DNA from: Siphonodentalium dalli
Taxonomy: Eukaryota > Mollusca > Scaphopoda > Gadilida > Siphonodentaliidae
Assembly: GCA_032622095.1 (NCBI GenBank)
Contig: CP136065.1
Location: 248,185,474 to 248,249,473, forward strand
Reading direction: 5' to 3'
Length of the DNA: 64,000 nt
Position 1 is the first letter of the stretch. Every line of letters begins with the position of its first letter. The notes under the pieces were generated by a model that saw nothing but the letters and a program-made list of their open reading frames with translations, was not told the DNA's origin and searched no databases. This document shows positions 1-10,600 of the stretch, piece by piece. A program made the position numbers and the translations under genes.

Positions 1-541
1 AATTTAGCGAAGAAAATATTGATCTTGGAAACAAAAATATTACGATTTCAAACTACGCGCCATGTTTTTGACCTTCACCGGAGAAGACGCAGATCGCAGG
101 AAGCACCGGAAGTTCATTGCTCACAGCTCGATTGATGCATTCAATCTCTTCCATCGAACAATCTCACTCCCTATACAATACTTGACGCTTTATGACTCTT
201 GTTTCTTTCTCCTTTTCCCCCGAATCGGTTATAAATGCCTTCTTTTGCAGGTAACATGTTTTGTTTGCAACTCAATAATGTTCGCGAATGGCCGTCGATA
301 AAAGACACGCAACATATGCGATTTCAAGAACGGTAACTCGTAATGGCATAATTCTCCATTTTATGACTCCAGCCATAAATGAATTTATATTAAATAATTC
401 AATTTAACTTTTACGATAGCCTGTTAACCGGAACGTTTTCAGTAGACATCGTCGACTCAAATTAGTTATTTTATAATATAATATTCATATTAGATCGCTA
501 TTGTCACTGGGAATTTATTGAAATTGGGGTACAGTACCCCT
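1..541. mobile_element. TTAA-flanked short DNA transposon, copy 1 (right part)
   Basis: This is the right part of the element seen whole at 2192-2835; its left end lies outside the window. It ends in GTACAGTACCCCT at 541 and is followed by TTAA at 542-545. The 79-codon open frame at 62-301 lies wholly inside this non-coding element, recurs in the other copy, and is not a gene. Confidence 0.75.
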
Positions 542-545
542 TTAA

Positions 546-1120
546 GGAAAGGCGAACCAAACATTTGCATGTTATGTGGATTGAATACCGGCGGATTCCA
601 ATATGGCGGCGGTACATGTGGGTGACACCAAAAATGTGGCACGCACGGTTGCACGTCTCTGGGTTGATAAGAGATATATGAACCATTTGTTGTCGGATCT
701 GGTGTCAAATTTGTATCCGATTGTGGAATTGTTACAGTCGTCTCTGGAATTGTGGACATCTGCAGATTTCCCATCCCATTTCCCGATAAGTAACTGGACA
801 TAGTTTGCACATTGGTAACTTGGGCCCCTGAATCATAAATGGTACCATCAACATTAGTTGGGTACAATGGTTGTTGGTATGTCATGTTTTGATTCGTTCC
901 AACTGCCATTTGTTCTGTATTCGGGGTTTGGACATTGCTAGCCTGCCAAGCGTTAATTTCATTTGACAATAAGTCCGGCGCGTTGAAACTGTTATGTGAT
1001 GCCCCACCACCGTTACTCACTTGCGAATATCTTTTTTCGCAATGGTTAGTGTCACTCCCGATAACCATTGACTGCATGAACGTTTGATTTGATGGGTAAT
1101 CATACATTAATCCGATTGAG
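546..1120 (-). CDS. Unidentified Pro/Asn/Thr/Gln-rich coding segment, copy 1
   Basis: An open minus-strand frame, read from about 1120 down to the transposon boundary at 545, encodes about 190 residues rich in N, P, T, S, Q, G and V, with a WCHPHVPPPYWNPPVF stretch near the end. The frame runs on a short way into the transposon and stops at 490, so the last 17 or so codons are transposon sequence. The ATG at 1105-1107 is probably internal, because the matching frame in copy 2 is open further upstream. No signal peptide, membrane segment or known domain was recognised. Composition resembles disordered regions of nuclear regulators, but that is only a resemblance. The near-identical copy at 2836-3309 shows the same frame preserved, which argues for real coding. 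Confidence 0.5.
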
Positions 1121-2187
1121 TCTGCCGAGAGGTTGTAGGCGGTTGATCTGTTATCGGAATATAAGGCACCTCTTTACCAAAAGCATTCGTAAGCATCCAA
1201 CCAGTTTGCTGTTTGGGGTCATTTCCACACGATTGTGCGGTGACAAACTGTTGACTCGTCGGACCTGGTCTGTTATTTGGAGGATTTATTGTTGTCCCCA
1301 CGGGGAAAATTTGCCCATTCCCCATTGACTGCATCCCGGAAACTGTCTGGGCAGAAGGGATGGCTCCGGCAATCATGTTTGTAGCTACAGACATCATTTC
1401 CTGATTTAAATAGCCCCCAGGCGGGATTTGAACTGCCATAGCTTGATTATACCCTGGTTGTGGAGGCATAATCACTGCAGGGTTAAATTTCTGTACCAAA
1501 GCTTGGTGTATTTCTCCGGATTGGTTTACCACCGGTTTGCTAACGGGTGGGACCGAAACTGATGATACGGACATTGTAGAAACCCCATTCTGAGGTACAT
1601 GTTGGGGCACAGAACCCGACACAGAATTCCCCAGCCAAACTTGATTCGCCCGTGCATTGCTTTGCATTGCCCCAAGTGGACCCGATAATGGCCCTGAAGT
1701 CGTGCACACATTTGGGGTAGGCATACTCCGAATGTTTGTACCCCATGGCGTTTTATTTGAAACATAGCCATGTGGTAGTGACACTGTGGATATGGGCCAA
1801 GATGTCGGATGTACTGCCGGTGTCTGTACAGGAAGAATTATTTGTTTGAATGTACGAACTCCAAAGGGAGCATAATTTGTAGTAGCTCCTTTATACCGAG
1901 TCCCATTCAGCTGAATGGGGGCAGTAGCCAACTTGGAAATTGGACACGTCCCTGTACTGGAACAGGTATAAGTAGACGTTGGTGCTTGTATACCTTTCCT
2001 ACCCAGTCCGTCGCCCCTGTTGGGATACGGTTTCCACCTGTTTGAAACTGGTTTCGCTCTCCTAGTGGACCCTGGATTGGTTACCTTATCAACATTGTGA
2101 ATTCCCTCAACTTGCTTTGGTCTAACGACCTCATGACTTCCCACTGGTTGTGGACTCATTTGATTTGTGACCACCGGAGCGCCATAA
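1107..2187 (-). CDS. Unidentified Pro/Gln/Ser/Thr-rich coding segment, distal part of unit 2
   Basis: A 381-codon open minus-strand frame spans 1107-2252; its first 20 or so codons (2192-2252) are transposon sequence, so the native part is about 1110-2187 (about 360 residues). It is rich in P, Q, S, T, V, N and G with a basic patch near its start (GSTRRAKPVSNRWKPYP), otherwise low in charge and without recognisable domains. The frame abuts the TTAA at 2188-2191 and is in phase with the segment on the other side of the transposon (2840 upward), so both are probably parts of one exon. It ends by stop immediately after crossing the duplication junction at 1120/1121, where copy 1 sequence is out of phase. 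The true downstream continuation lies outside the window. Confidence 0.5.
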
Positions 2188-2191
2188 TTAA

Positions 2192-2835
2192 AGGGGTACT
2201 GTACACTAAGATAGGCGATTTTTTTATTTACTCCCATTGAAATAACTTTCAAGTTAGATTGTGTTCGTGTTATATGAGTTTCGTATAAACCTAATTTAGC
2301 GAAGAAAATATTGATCTTGGAAACAAAAATATTACGATTTCAAACTACGCGCCATGTTTTTGACCTTCACCGGAGAAGACGCAGATCGCAGGAAGCACCG
2401 GAAGTTCATTGCTCACAGCTCGATTGATGCATTCAATCTCTTCCATCGAACAATCTCACTCCCTATACAATACTTGACGCTTTATGACTCTTGGTTCTTT
2501 CTCCTTTTTCCCCGAATCGGTTATAAATGCCTTCTTTTGCAGGTAACATGTTTTGTTTGCAACTCAATAATGTTCGCGAATGGCCGTCGATAAAAGACAC
2601 GCAACATATGCGATTTTAAGAACGGTAACTCGTAATGGCATAATTCTCCATTTTATGACTCCAGCCATAAATGAATTTATATTAAATAATTCAATTTAAC
2701 TTTTTTACGATAGCCTGTTAACCGGAACGTTTTCAGTAGACATCGTCGACTCAAATTAGTTATTTTATAATATAATATTCATATTAGATCGCTATTGTCA
2801 CTGGGAATTTATTGAAATTGGGGTACAGTACCCCT
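2192..2835. mobile_element. TTAA-flanked non-autonomous DNA transposon (Kolobok/piggyBac-like), 644 bp
   Basis: It starts AGGGGTACTGTAC at 2192 and ends GTACAGTACCCCT at 2835, a perfect 13-bp terminal inverted repeat, flanked by TTAA at 2188-2191 and 2836-2839. TTAA duplications are the hallmark of Kolobok and piggyBac elements; the AGG start fits Kolobok better than the CCC start of piggyBac. No transposase is encoded. It lies within the Pro-rich coding region, whose frame resumes in phase if the element and one TTAA are subtracted. Confidence 0.8.
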
Positions 2836-2839
2836 TTAA

Positions 2840-3309
2840 GGAAAGGCGAACCAAACATTTGCATGTTATGTGGATTGAATACCGGCGGATTCCAATATGG
2901 CGGCGGTACATGTGGGCGACACCAAAAATGTGGCACGCACGGTTGCACGTCTCTGGGTTGATAAGAGATATATGAACCATTTGTTGTCGGATCTGGTGTC
3001 AAATTTGTATCCGATAGTGGAATTGTTACAGTCGTCTCTGGAATTGTGGACATCGGCAGATTTCCCATCCCATTTCCCGATAAGTAACTGGACATAGTTT
3101 GCACATTGGTAACTTGGGCCCCTGAATCATAAATGGTACCATCAACATTAGTTGGGTACAATGGTTGTTGGTATGTCATGTTTTGATTCGTTCCAACTGC
3201 CATTTGTTCTGTATTCGGGGTTTGGACATTGCTAGCCTGCCAAGCGTTAATTTCAGTTGACAATAAGTCCGGCGCGTTGAAACTGTTATGTGATGCCCCA
3301 CCACCGTTA
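2840..3309 (-). CDS. Unidentified Pro/Asn/Thr-rich coding segment, middle part of unit 2
   Basis: An open minus-strand frame of about 157 native residues, the counterpart of 546-1013. The seven or so base differences between copies include several amino-acid changes (for example Q to P, Q to L, H to R) but no stop or frameshift. On the right it is interrupted at 3309 by the Harbinger-like insertion; the same frame resumes at 6504. On the left it runs into the TTAA element and stops at 2784. Function unknown. Confidence 0.5.
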
Positions 3310-4911
3310 GGCCCGTTCCAAACGACGGATTTTTGTCGACTCGAATCTAATACCAGACCCACAATTGTATTAAATGCGTCAAAAATGCGACGTTTGAAAC
3401 AATTAGATCCGTGTCAGACGCATCACAGACGAATCTCCGTCCAATTCAGACGAATCTTCGTCGGTTATGCGTCTGAAATCCGTCTTGGTTTCAAACGACG
3501 GATTTTTGACGACTCGAATCTAATACATGTGACGAGAAGAGCCGAAAGTTGCCGAAGAACGAATGCAAATGATATGATAATGATATGATAATGGTATAAT
3601 AATGAGGGGGCTCCCCTTATCTGAGGAAATACCCACATGACGTCATTTGTCGCACGCTCTCTTTGTCCCAAAGAAAGATATATCTATAAGCATTGCTTAT
3701 GTAACATTGTGCAAATTGTAATTATTTTGGTAGTTTGATTCCTCAACGAACATGGCATGTCACTGACTCACATCTTATAATGGATATAGTATCAATGTTT
3801 TAGAATAATCCATATATACCGGTATAAGGGGTAGGGGTTGTAGCAACTGATTTATAATAATTCATATAGACCGATATTCCTTATTGTAAGGAATAGGGGT
3901 GGTAGTCTCTGATGTATAATAATTAATATTTACCGGTATTACTTATTATAAGGGGCAGAGGTGGTACCACTGATTTATAATAATTCATATATACTGATAT
4001 TACTTATTATGAGGGGTAAAGGGGTGGTAACCTCTTATTTATAATAATTCATATATTCAGGTATTACTTGTTATAAGGGGCAGAGTGGTAGCCTATGATT
4101 TATAATAATTTATATATACCGGTATTCCTTATTATAAGGGGTAGGGGTGGTAGCCTCAGATTTATAATAATTCATATAAACCGGTATTACTTATTATGAG
4201 GGATAGGGATGGTAGCCTATGATTTATAATAATTCATAGATACCGGTATTCCTTATTATAAAGGATATATAGGTGGTAGCCTATGATTTATAATATATAA
4301 TTAATATATTCCGGTATTCCTCATTATAAGGGGTAGGCGTGGTACCACTGATCTTATTTATAATAATTCATATATACCGGCATTACTTATTATGAGGGGT
4401 ATAGGGGTGGTAACCTCTTATTTATAATAATTCATATATTCGGGTATTCCTTATTATAAGGGTAGGGGTGGTAGTCTCTGATTTATAATAATTATTGTAT
4501 ACCTGTATTTACATGCATGGTACACACATATATGGCAATTGGTTGCACGATCTAACATTTATTTGAAGCGCCTATATATTATATTATATTATATAACTAT
4601 ATGTACTATATACATCCTCATATACATATGCACATATATTCGCGCTGCAATCGTGCATATATTTATACATAATTTATACTGTATTTTAGTATATATATGT
4701 ATAACATACCGGTATATATAGGCCTCTATATCTACGCGTGACCATTTTGTGATGGTAACATGGAGTGCATCTTTAAATAAATCGACCGATGTATTAGATT
4801 CGACGCGACAAAGATGCGTCCGTCTGAAACAAAATTGACCGCAGACGCATCACCGACGGATTTAATACAATTAGATTCGAGTCGACAAAAATCCGTCGTT
4901 TGGAACGGGCC
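3310..4911. mobile_element. Harbinger-like non-autonomous DNA transposon, first of tandem pair
   Basis: It begins GGCCCGTTCCAAACGACGG at 3310 and ends with the inverse of this at 4911; the terminal inverted repeat is about 42 bp. TTA precedes it (3307-3309) and TCA follows (4912-4914). The comparison with copy 1 of the host segment, which lacks the insertion and has a single TTA, defines the outer target duplication as TTA. A 3-bp T-A-rich target site is typical of PIF/Harbinger. No transposase frame is present. Subterminal DNA carries many GACGGA and AGACGCATC motifs, plausible transposase-binding repeats, and the TIR start recurs inside at about 3490. Confidence 0.75.
3770..4500. repeat. 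About 62-bp minisatellite inside Harbinger-like element 1
   Basis: About a dozen imperfect units share the core TTTATAATAATTCATATA, then ACCGGTATTCCTTATTATAA, then GGGGTAGGGGTGGTAGCC. Units vary in TATACC/TATTCC and in the G-rich part. The array fills the middle of the transposon and recurs in its twin. Confidence 0.8.
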
Positions 4912-4914
4912 TCA

Positions 4915-6500
4915 GGCCCGTTCCAAACGACGGATTTTTGTCGACTCGAATCTAATACCAGACCCACAATTGTATTAAATGCGTCTAAAATGCGACGTTT
5001 GAAACAATTAGATCCGTGTCAGACGCACCACAGACGAATCTCCGTCCAATTCAGACGAATCTTCGTCGGTGATGCGTCTGAAATTCGTCTTGGTTTCAAA
5101 CGACGGATTTCTGTCGACTCGAATCTAATACATGTGACGAGAAGAGCCGAAAGTTTCCGAATAACGAATGCAAATGCTATGATAATGATATGATAATGGT
5201 ATAATAATGAGGGAGTTCCCCTTATCTGCGGAAATACCCACATGACGTCATTTGTCGCACGCGCTCTTTGTTATAAAGAAAGATATATCTATAAGAATTG
5301 CTTAGGTAACATTGTGAAAATTTTAATTATTATGGCAGTTTGATTTCTCAACGAACATGGCATGTCACTGACTCACATCTTATAATGGATATATTATCAA
5401 TGATTTATAATAATTCTTATATACCTGTATAAGGGATATGGGTTGTAGCAACTGATTTATAATAATTCATATAGACCGATATTCCTTATTGTAAGGGATA
5501 GGGGTGGTAGTCTCTGATGTATAATAATTAATATATACCGGTATTACTTATTATAAGGGGTAGGGGTGGTACCACTGATTAATACTAATTCATATATACC
5601 GGCATTACTTGTTATGAGGGGTATATGGGTGGTAACCTCTTATTTATAATAATTAATATATTCAGGTATTACTTATTATAAGGGGCAGAGTGGTAGCCTA
5701 TGATTTATAATAATTTATATATACCGGTATTACTTATTATGAGGGGTAGGGATAGTAGCCTATGATTTATAATATTCATAGATAACGGTATTCCTTATTA
5801 TAAAGAATATAGGGTGGTAGCCTATGATTTATAATAATTAATATATTCCGGTATTCCTTATTATAAGGGGCAGAGTGGTAGCCTCAGATTTATAATAATT
5901 CATATAAACCGGTATTATTTATTATGAGGGGTATGGATAGTAGCCTATGAATTATAATAATTCATATATACCGGTATTCCTTATTATAAAGGATATAGGG
6001 TGGTAGCCTATGATTTATAATAATTAATATATTCCGGTAATCCTTATTATAAGTGGTAGGGGGTGGTAGTCTCTGATTTATAATAATTCTTGTATACCGG
6101 TATTTACATGCATGGTATACACATATATAGATGGCAATTGGTTGCACGATATACATTAATTTGTAGCGCCTATTATAGTATATTATATACCTGCATGTAC
6201 TATATACATCCTCATATACATGAGCACATATATTCGCGCATATATATATATATACATAATTTATACTGTATTTTAGTATATATATGTATAACATATACCG
6301 GTATATATAGGCCTCTATATCTACGCGTGACCAATTTTTGACTGTAACCGGGAATCCACCTTTAAATAAATCGACCGATGTATTAGATTCGACGCGACAA
6401 AGATGCGTCCGTCTGTAACAAAATCGACCGCAGACGCATCACCGACGGATTTAATACAATTAGATTCGAGTCGACAAAAATCCGTCGTTTGGAACGGGGC
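4915..6500. mobile_element. Harbinger-like non-autonomous DNA transposon, second of tandem pair
   Basis: Same family, orientation and internal organisation as 3310-4911. It starts at 4915, three bases after the first copy ends, and finishes at 6500 (GGAACGGGGC, one base off the perfect inverse repeat), followed by TTA at 6501-6503. The length is 1586 bp against 1602 bp for the first copy, the difference lying mainly in minisatellite units. The pair could arise by insertion of one copy into the TTA flank of the other (with later T-to-C change giving TCA) or by unequal exchange. Confidence 0.75.
5390..6095. repeat. About 62-bp minisatellite inside Harbinger-like element 2
   Basis: Counterpart of the array at 3770-4500, with the same ACCGGTATT and TTATTATAAGGGG cores and a different order and number of units. 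Confidence 0.8.
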
Positions 6501-6703
6501 TTACTCACTTGCGAATATCTGTTTTCGCAATGGTTAGTGTCACTCCCGATAACCATTGACTGCATGAAGGTTTGATTTGATGGGTAATCATACATTAATC
6601 CGATTGAGATGTTTGACCCCGTGTGATTAGAAGCTCCATGAGCAAATCCGGACATTGAATCATCCTGTTGGCTAATCAGCGGATTAGCGACGGATGTTTT
6701 GAA
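6501..6703 (-). CDS. Unidentified coding segment, proximal (5') part
   Basis: The minus-strand frame in phase with 2840-3309 is open from about 6703 down to 6501. The first in-frame ATG is at 6653-6655 (MSGFAHGASNHTGSNIS), and the frame continues open upstream for about 16 codons to a TGA near 6704-6706. This may therefore be the first coding exon with its start at 6655, or an internal exon entered at an AG near 6670-6680. Bases 6501-6607 belong to the duplicated unit; 6608 upward is unique. No domain was recognised. Confidence 0.45.
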
Positions 6704-6709
6704 TCATGA

Positions 6710-7663
6710 TGCAAATGACCTACTTTCCGTTTCAACAAAATAACGATTGACTGTTTTAGCAGATACGAATAGTTCAGAAAATTCCAGCAAGAATGTTCAT
6801 ATTTAGATCGCAACGTTATTATAGCGACGTCCCCTCGTTGGACAGTTTGTGGAAATTATTCGTTATCTTCCAAAAAAATTCGCGCAAATAAAAAACTCCC
6901 AAAATTTGCTAATTTCGGAACTCCTCGATAAAAGTTGCAATACAAGGTGTAAACGCACGATTATTGAATAAATGGGGATACTCTATCCGAAATTGCCTAT
7001 ATAAACGCTAATGATAGCCGTGATAGACAAATTCACCCACATTTATATAACCATTTGAAAAATTGAAGAAAAATGGAAAACAATCCTAAGGAAATTGGCA
7101 AAAATAATACTCTGGGACAAAAATAATTAAATTGCATGAAATTATCAAATTGAAAAGAAATTTCCGTGAAAATGGGCCAAAACGAAAAAATAAGAGCCAA
7201 TTAATTGAAAAATACGGCGAACTTGATTGAAATGTCCGCGCAGCAGAATGAAAACAAAACAGCCTTCATTCCCTACTAAAAAAAAAAAAGCCAATAGCAA
7301 CTGGTTTGAGAACAAATAAATATTCAACAAAGTGGCAAACACTTATGTGAAGAAAAAAAAATGCAAGCCAAAAATCAATCAGAAAAATGGCAAAAAAGTA
7401 TGACCAAAAGCTAAATTATCTTATAAATAAATAAATAGGAAGAATAGTATGCAGTGCAAAGTGCGAAGAGCGGTTTGCAGAAATTACCAAAGATAATAAA
7501 CGGATTGAAAAACATGTGAAAAATTATTTTGCCAGTGTGAGAAAACAGTGTAAATTACCAGCGAGAAAAATATCAAAACAGTGCAACTAAAACCACCGCA
7601 AAGATTCGAGTAGTTAATTTTGGGCTGAAGTTTGTTTTAATGTTTATAAAGTCAGAACTAAGA
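6710..7663. other. AT-rich non-coding stretch
   Basis: No convincing coding frame, inverted repeat or tandem array was seen. If the minus-strand gene at 6501-6703 starts here, this would hold its promoter, but no clear core promoter was identified. Confidence 0.4.
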
Positions 7664-10600
7664 TGGTTATGGCCAATTGTTTTATACCATGGTAAACTAC
7701 TGCCAATTAGCTACGTTCTAATATATCATTTATCACTGTTGGTCGCATTATTTTTTATCAAAGGCAGAAAAACCAACCCTCCCCCTAAAGCTGAGAGGCG
7801 TCAGGCTGTGGTGTAAGGCACACATAACGCACATTTATGTGCCAAATTGCGAAATTAACACAACGGCCGTTGATGGACTGCTAAGGTATTGTCTATTATA
7901 TATGTTTTGATCGACACAGTCGAGCATTAAAGTAACAATATCACATAATGTACCTCCTGACTCAATTTTTTAACAAATTTTAGATTTTTTCCCCAAAAAA
8001 GATAATCTAAAATGCATTTTGTCTTCTTTCGGGAGGCAAAAATGAAACAAATGTATTAAGGGTGGAGATAATTAGTGTATACGGTAATTTGGTTCCGTCT
8101 TGGTTTAAAAACTGGCCTAATAACCCAAGATGGCTGCCAATATGGTGGCCAGTATATAGGTGGGAATTGTGCAATTTGTAAGAACGCACGATTACTTCCC
8201 AAAATGGCTTAACTGTCACAACGGCCGTTGATAAACTGCAAGAATTTTATGTAATATATATATCCCGATCCATCGACTAGAACATTTAAGTGAAACCGGT
8301 ACACAAAGCACCTCCTGGTCCCAATTTTTGATTAAATATTTAATTAGTTTAGTCTAAAACTAATTGAAAACCTATTTTTGTCATCTTCTCGAAATGCATA
8401 AAGACAATAATGTAGTGTGGGTGGATATAATTTGTATGTACGAAAATTTAATGCCGTCGGCGGAAACTACATGACATATTAACTCCAAGATGGCTGCCAA
8501 TACGGTGGCCGGTATATGGCTGGAAATTGTAAAATATGTCATGTCGAAATTAACACCAGCATCGCAATGCAATGTCTTATAAAACCAATAGTCTTATTAT
8601 ATTCATATCATTTTGCAATACTGAGACGTAACAGTGGCCAGTTCTATCAAAATGATAACCAGATTGGTACCAACGAGTGAGAGGATCGACATATTTTGCT
8701 TTCATTCGCGCTCAAGTAAGATTAGTTCTTCGAAATCGGTGGCATGTCGTGCAAATTATTTCACAATAAACATGGTTGATTTAACGCAAATGGCTGTCTG
8801 ACTATCTTTGCGAACAGAATAAGGGAATTATGTAGGTTATATTAAATTTAACACGACATTTAAGCATTCTTGGCACTCTCTATGGCTATTGTAACAAAAT
8901 GCGACCGCGAAAAACAACATTAATAAATTAACCAATTCGAATATATATCTCATCAAATAACTCATGTTGATACGAATCGTTAGTTAACCCCTATCGACGA
9001 GGCGTGGTTACATGAACGGAGCTACTGATACATTGTGTATCATGTATACCGTTCTAAAAGTAAGTTTAAATGGATCCCGTTGACCAATAGCAATTGCTAC
9101 CCAGTCCGCAAGAGGACATCTCCAGCAAATTATCAAACTGTCACATCACACAGGTTCGTTCAGTTTCATCATCACGCAATAGACTCGTCGAATTTTGTAT
9201 TCTAACATTTACCGGATTATTTACCATAACACATATTTCGCACACAAGGAGATGGAAACATGGTTGATTTTCAACTTGAAGTTTGTCAGCTGCTTAAAGG
9301 GTGGGAAGTATTTGCTTGTACTAGCAGTAGATAAGTTGCAAAGTCAAAGCTCTAAGCGACACTTACAACAAACGAAAATACCAGCGATGTGGTAAATCAC
9401 ACAAAACTATCAAACTATGTTCCTATATATTTCGATTGTATGTTACTCTGTATAGTATGGTACTGGAGTCTGGTGTCACTACATGTGCACTCGTGATTTC
9501 CAGAAGTGACTGAACAAGTGCTTGTAAGAAGAGGTACCCCAAATATGGACAATTATCCAATGCTAGATGAACAGTCATATTACCAATATCTTTCTATGCT
9601 GATGAGTAGGTAGGATTACTTCTGGAAGGCTGTACATTCGGAAACAGCATATAGATCGGAGTATTGGCATCGAGTTTTATCATGTAGACTGGTACATTTT
9701 GGACTTTTTGTATCCCAGTGTAAGTTTTAGCTCATTGTGACAGCAAAATGAAAAGGACGACAATTGCAATTATTTGTATACATGCTATACACAGGTTGAT
9801 ACCAGGAAATGTATAATAACTTTCTAGATAAGTCCAAAAATAATGCGGTTAGGGACCTGCTGATGCCAGCAGGCCGGATGTCTGACAACATACCATATTT
9901 TGATCATGTCCGTTCATGATTAAAGCATTATAATTCCACCCACCTGTCATGTCTAACGCCAGATGTGTTACAGTTAATTTCAAATGTATCTATATTTATC
10001 CCACTATGCGCGACGTGAGTGAACCGTGTGTAGTGCGTATCCTGATATTATATTGTGGTAGTGTTTGATGTGCAAATGAGTAAAACAAAATGGGATCACG
10101 AGTCTTTGTGTAATTTGTAACTGCATCTCAGAAATGACATATAGCAACAACTTCTGTGCATACCAGAATCTGATCTACGATAACTCATCCATAACAACTC
10201 CGAATGTGCTGAGCGAAATCAGTAACTGGACACGATGGCCGTAGTTTAGTATTTACTGAACAGCGTGTGAGGAACACATGCATATGTCTTTGTACAATCG
10301 GGATGATATGGGGACGAGGAATTATTCGCCATATTGTTTTCCGCCGTTGTAATTGCCTGTAAATACTAATATTGAATACAGCCCGATTGATACATTAATG
10401 ACATGGGTTTTACGTTTCAAACACCAATGGTACTTGCAACAGCAGCAGGTCTCCTGGTCTGAATATGACCCGTTCAGATGTAACATAACGTAGACAAGTT
10501 TACTTTTCCACCAATTTGAAAACAGCATTTGATATTTCTGAAGGTTATCGCGTTCATATATTGCAAATAAAGTGGTTCATTGCGATCTTGTTCAACATAA

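Larger units (their letters stand above)
1..6607. repeat. Tandem duplication, unit about 2.3 kb
   Basis: Bases 1-1120 recur at 2293-3309 and continue at 6501-6607 after an inserted element. The offset is about 2292-2294 bp and only around ten differences were noticed by eye, so the copies are about 99% identical. Similarity stops at 1120/6607: copy 1 continues into the start of copy 2 at 1121, while copy 2 runs into unique sequence at 6608. The simplest reading is two head-to-tail units, the first beginning left of the window. Both copies carry the same TTAA-flanked short transposon, so that insertion predates the duplication; the Harbinger-like pair sits only in copy 2 and is later. Two haplotypes joined in assembly could give the same picture. 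Confidence 0.85.

Noticed and set aside
62-301. Open frame of 79 codons, repeated at 2354-2593, as a small gene
   Set aside because: Both copies lie entirely inside the TTAA-flanked short transposon and are alike only because the segment was duplicated.
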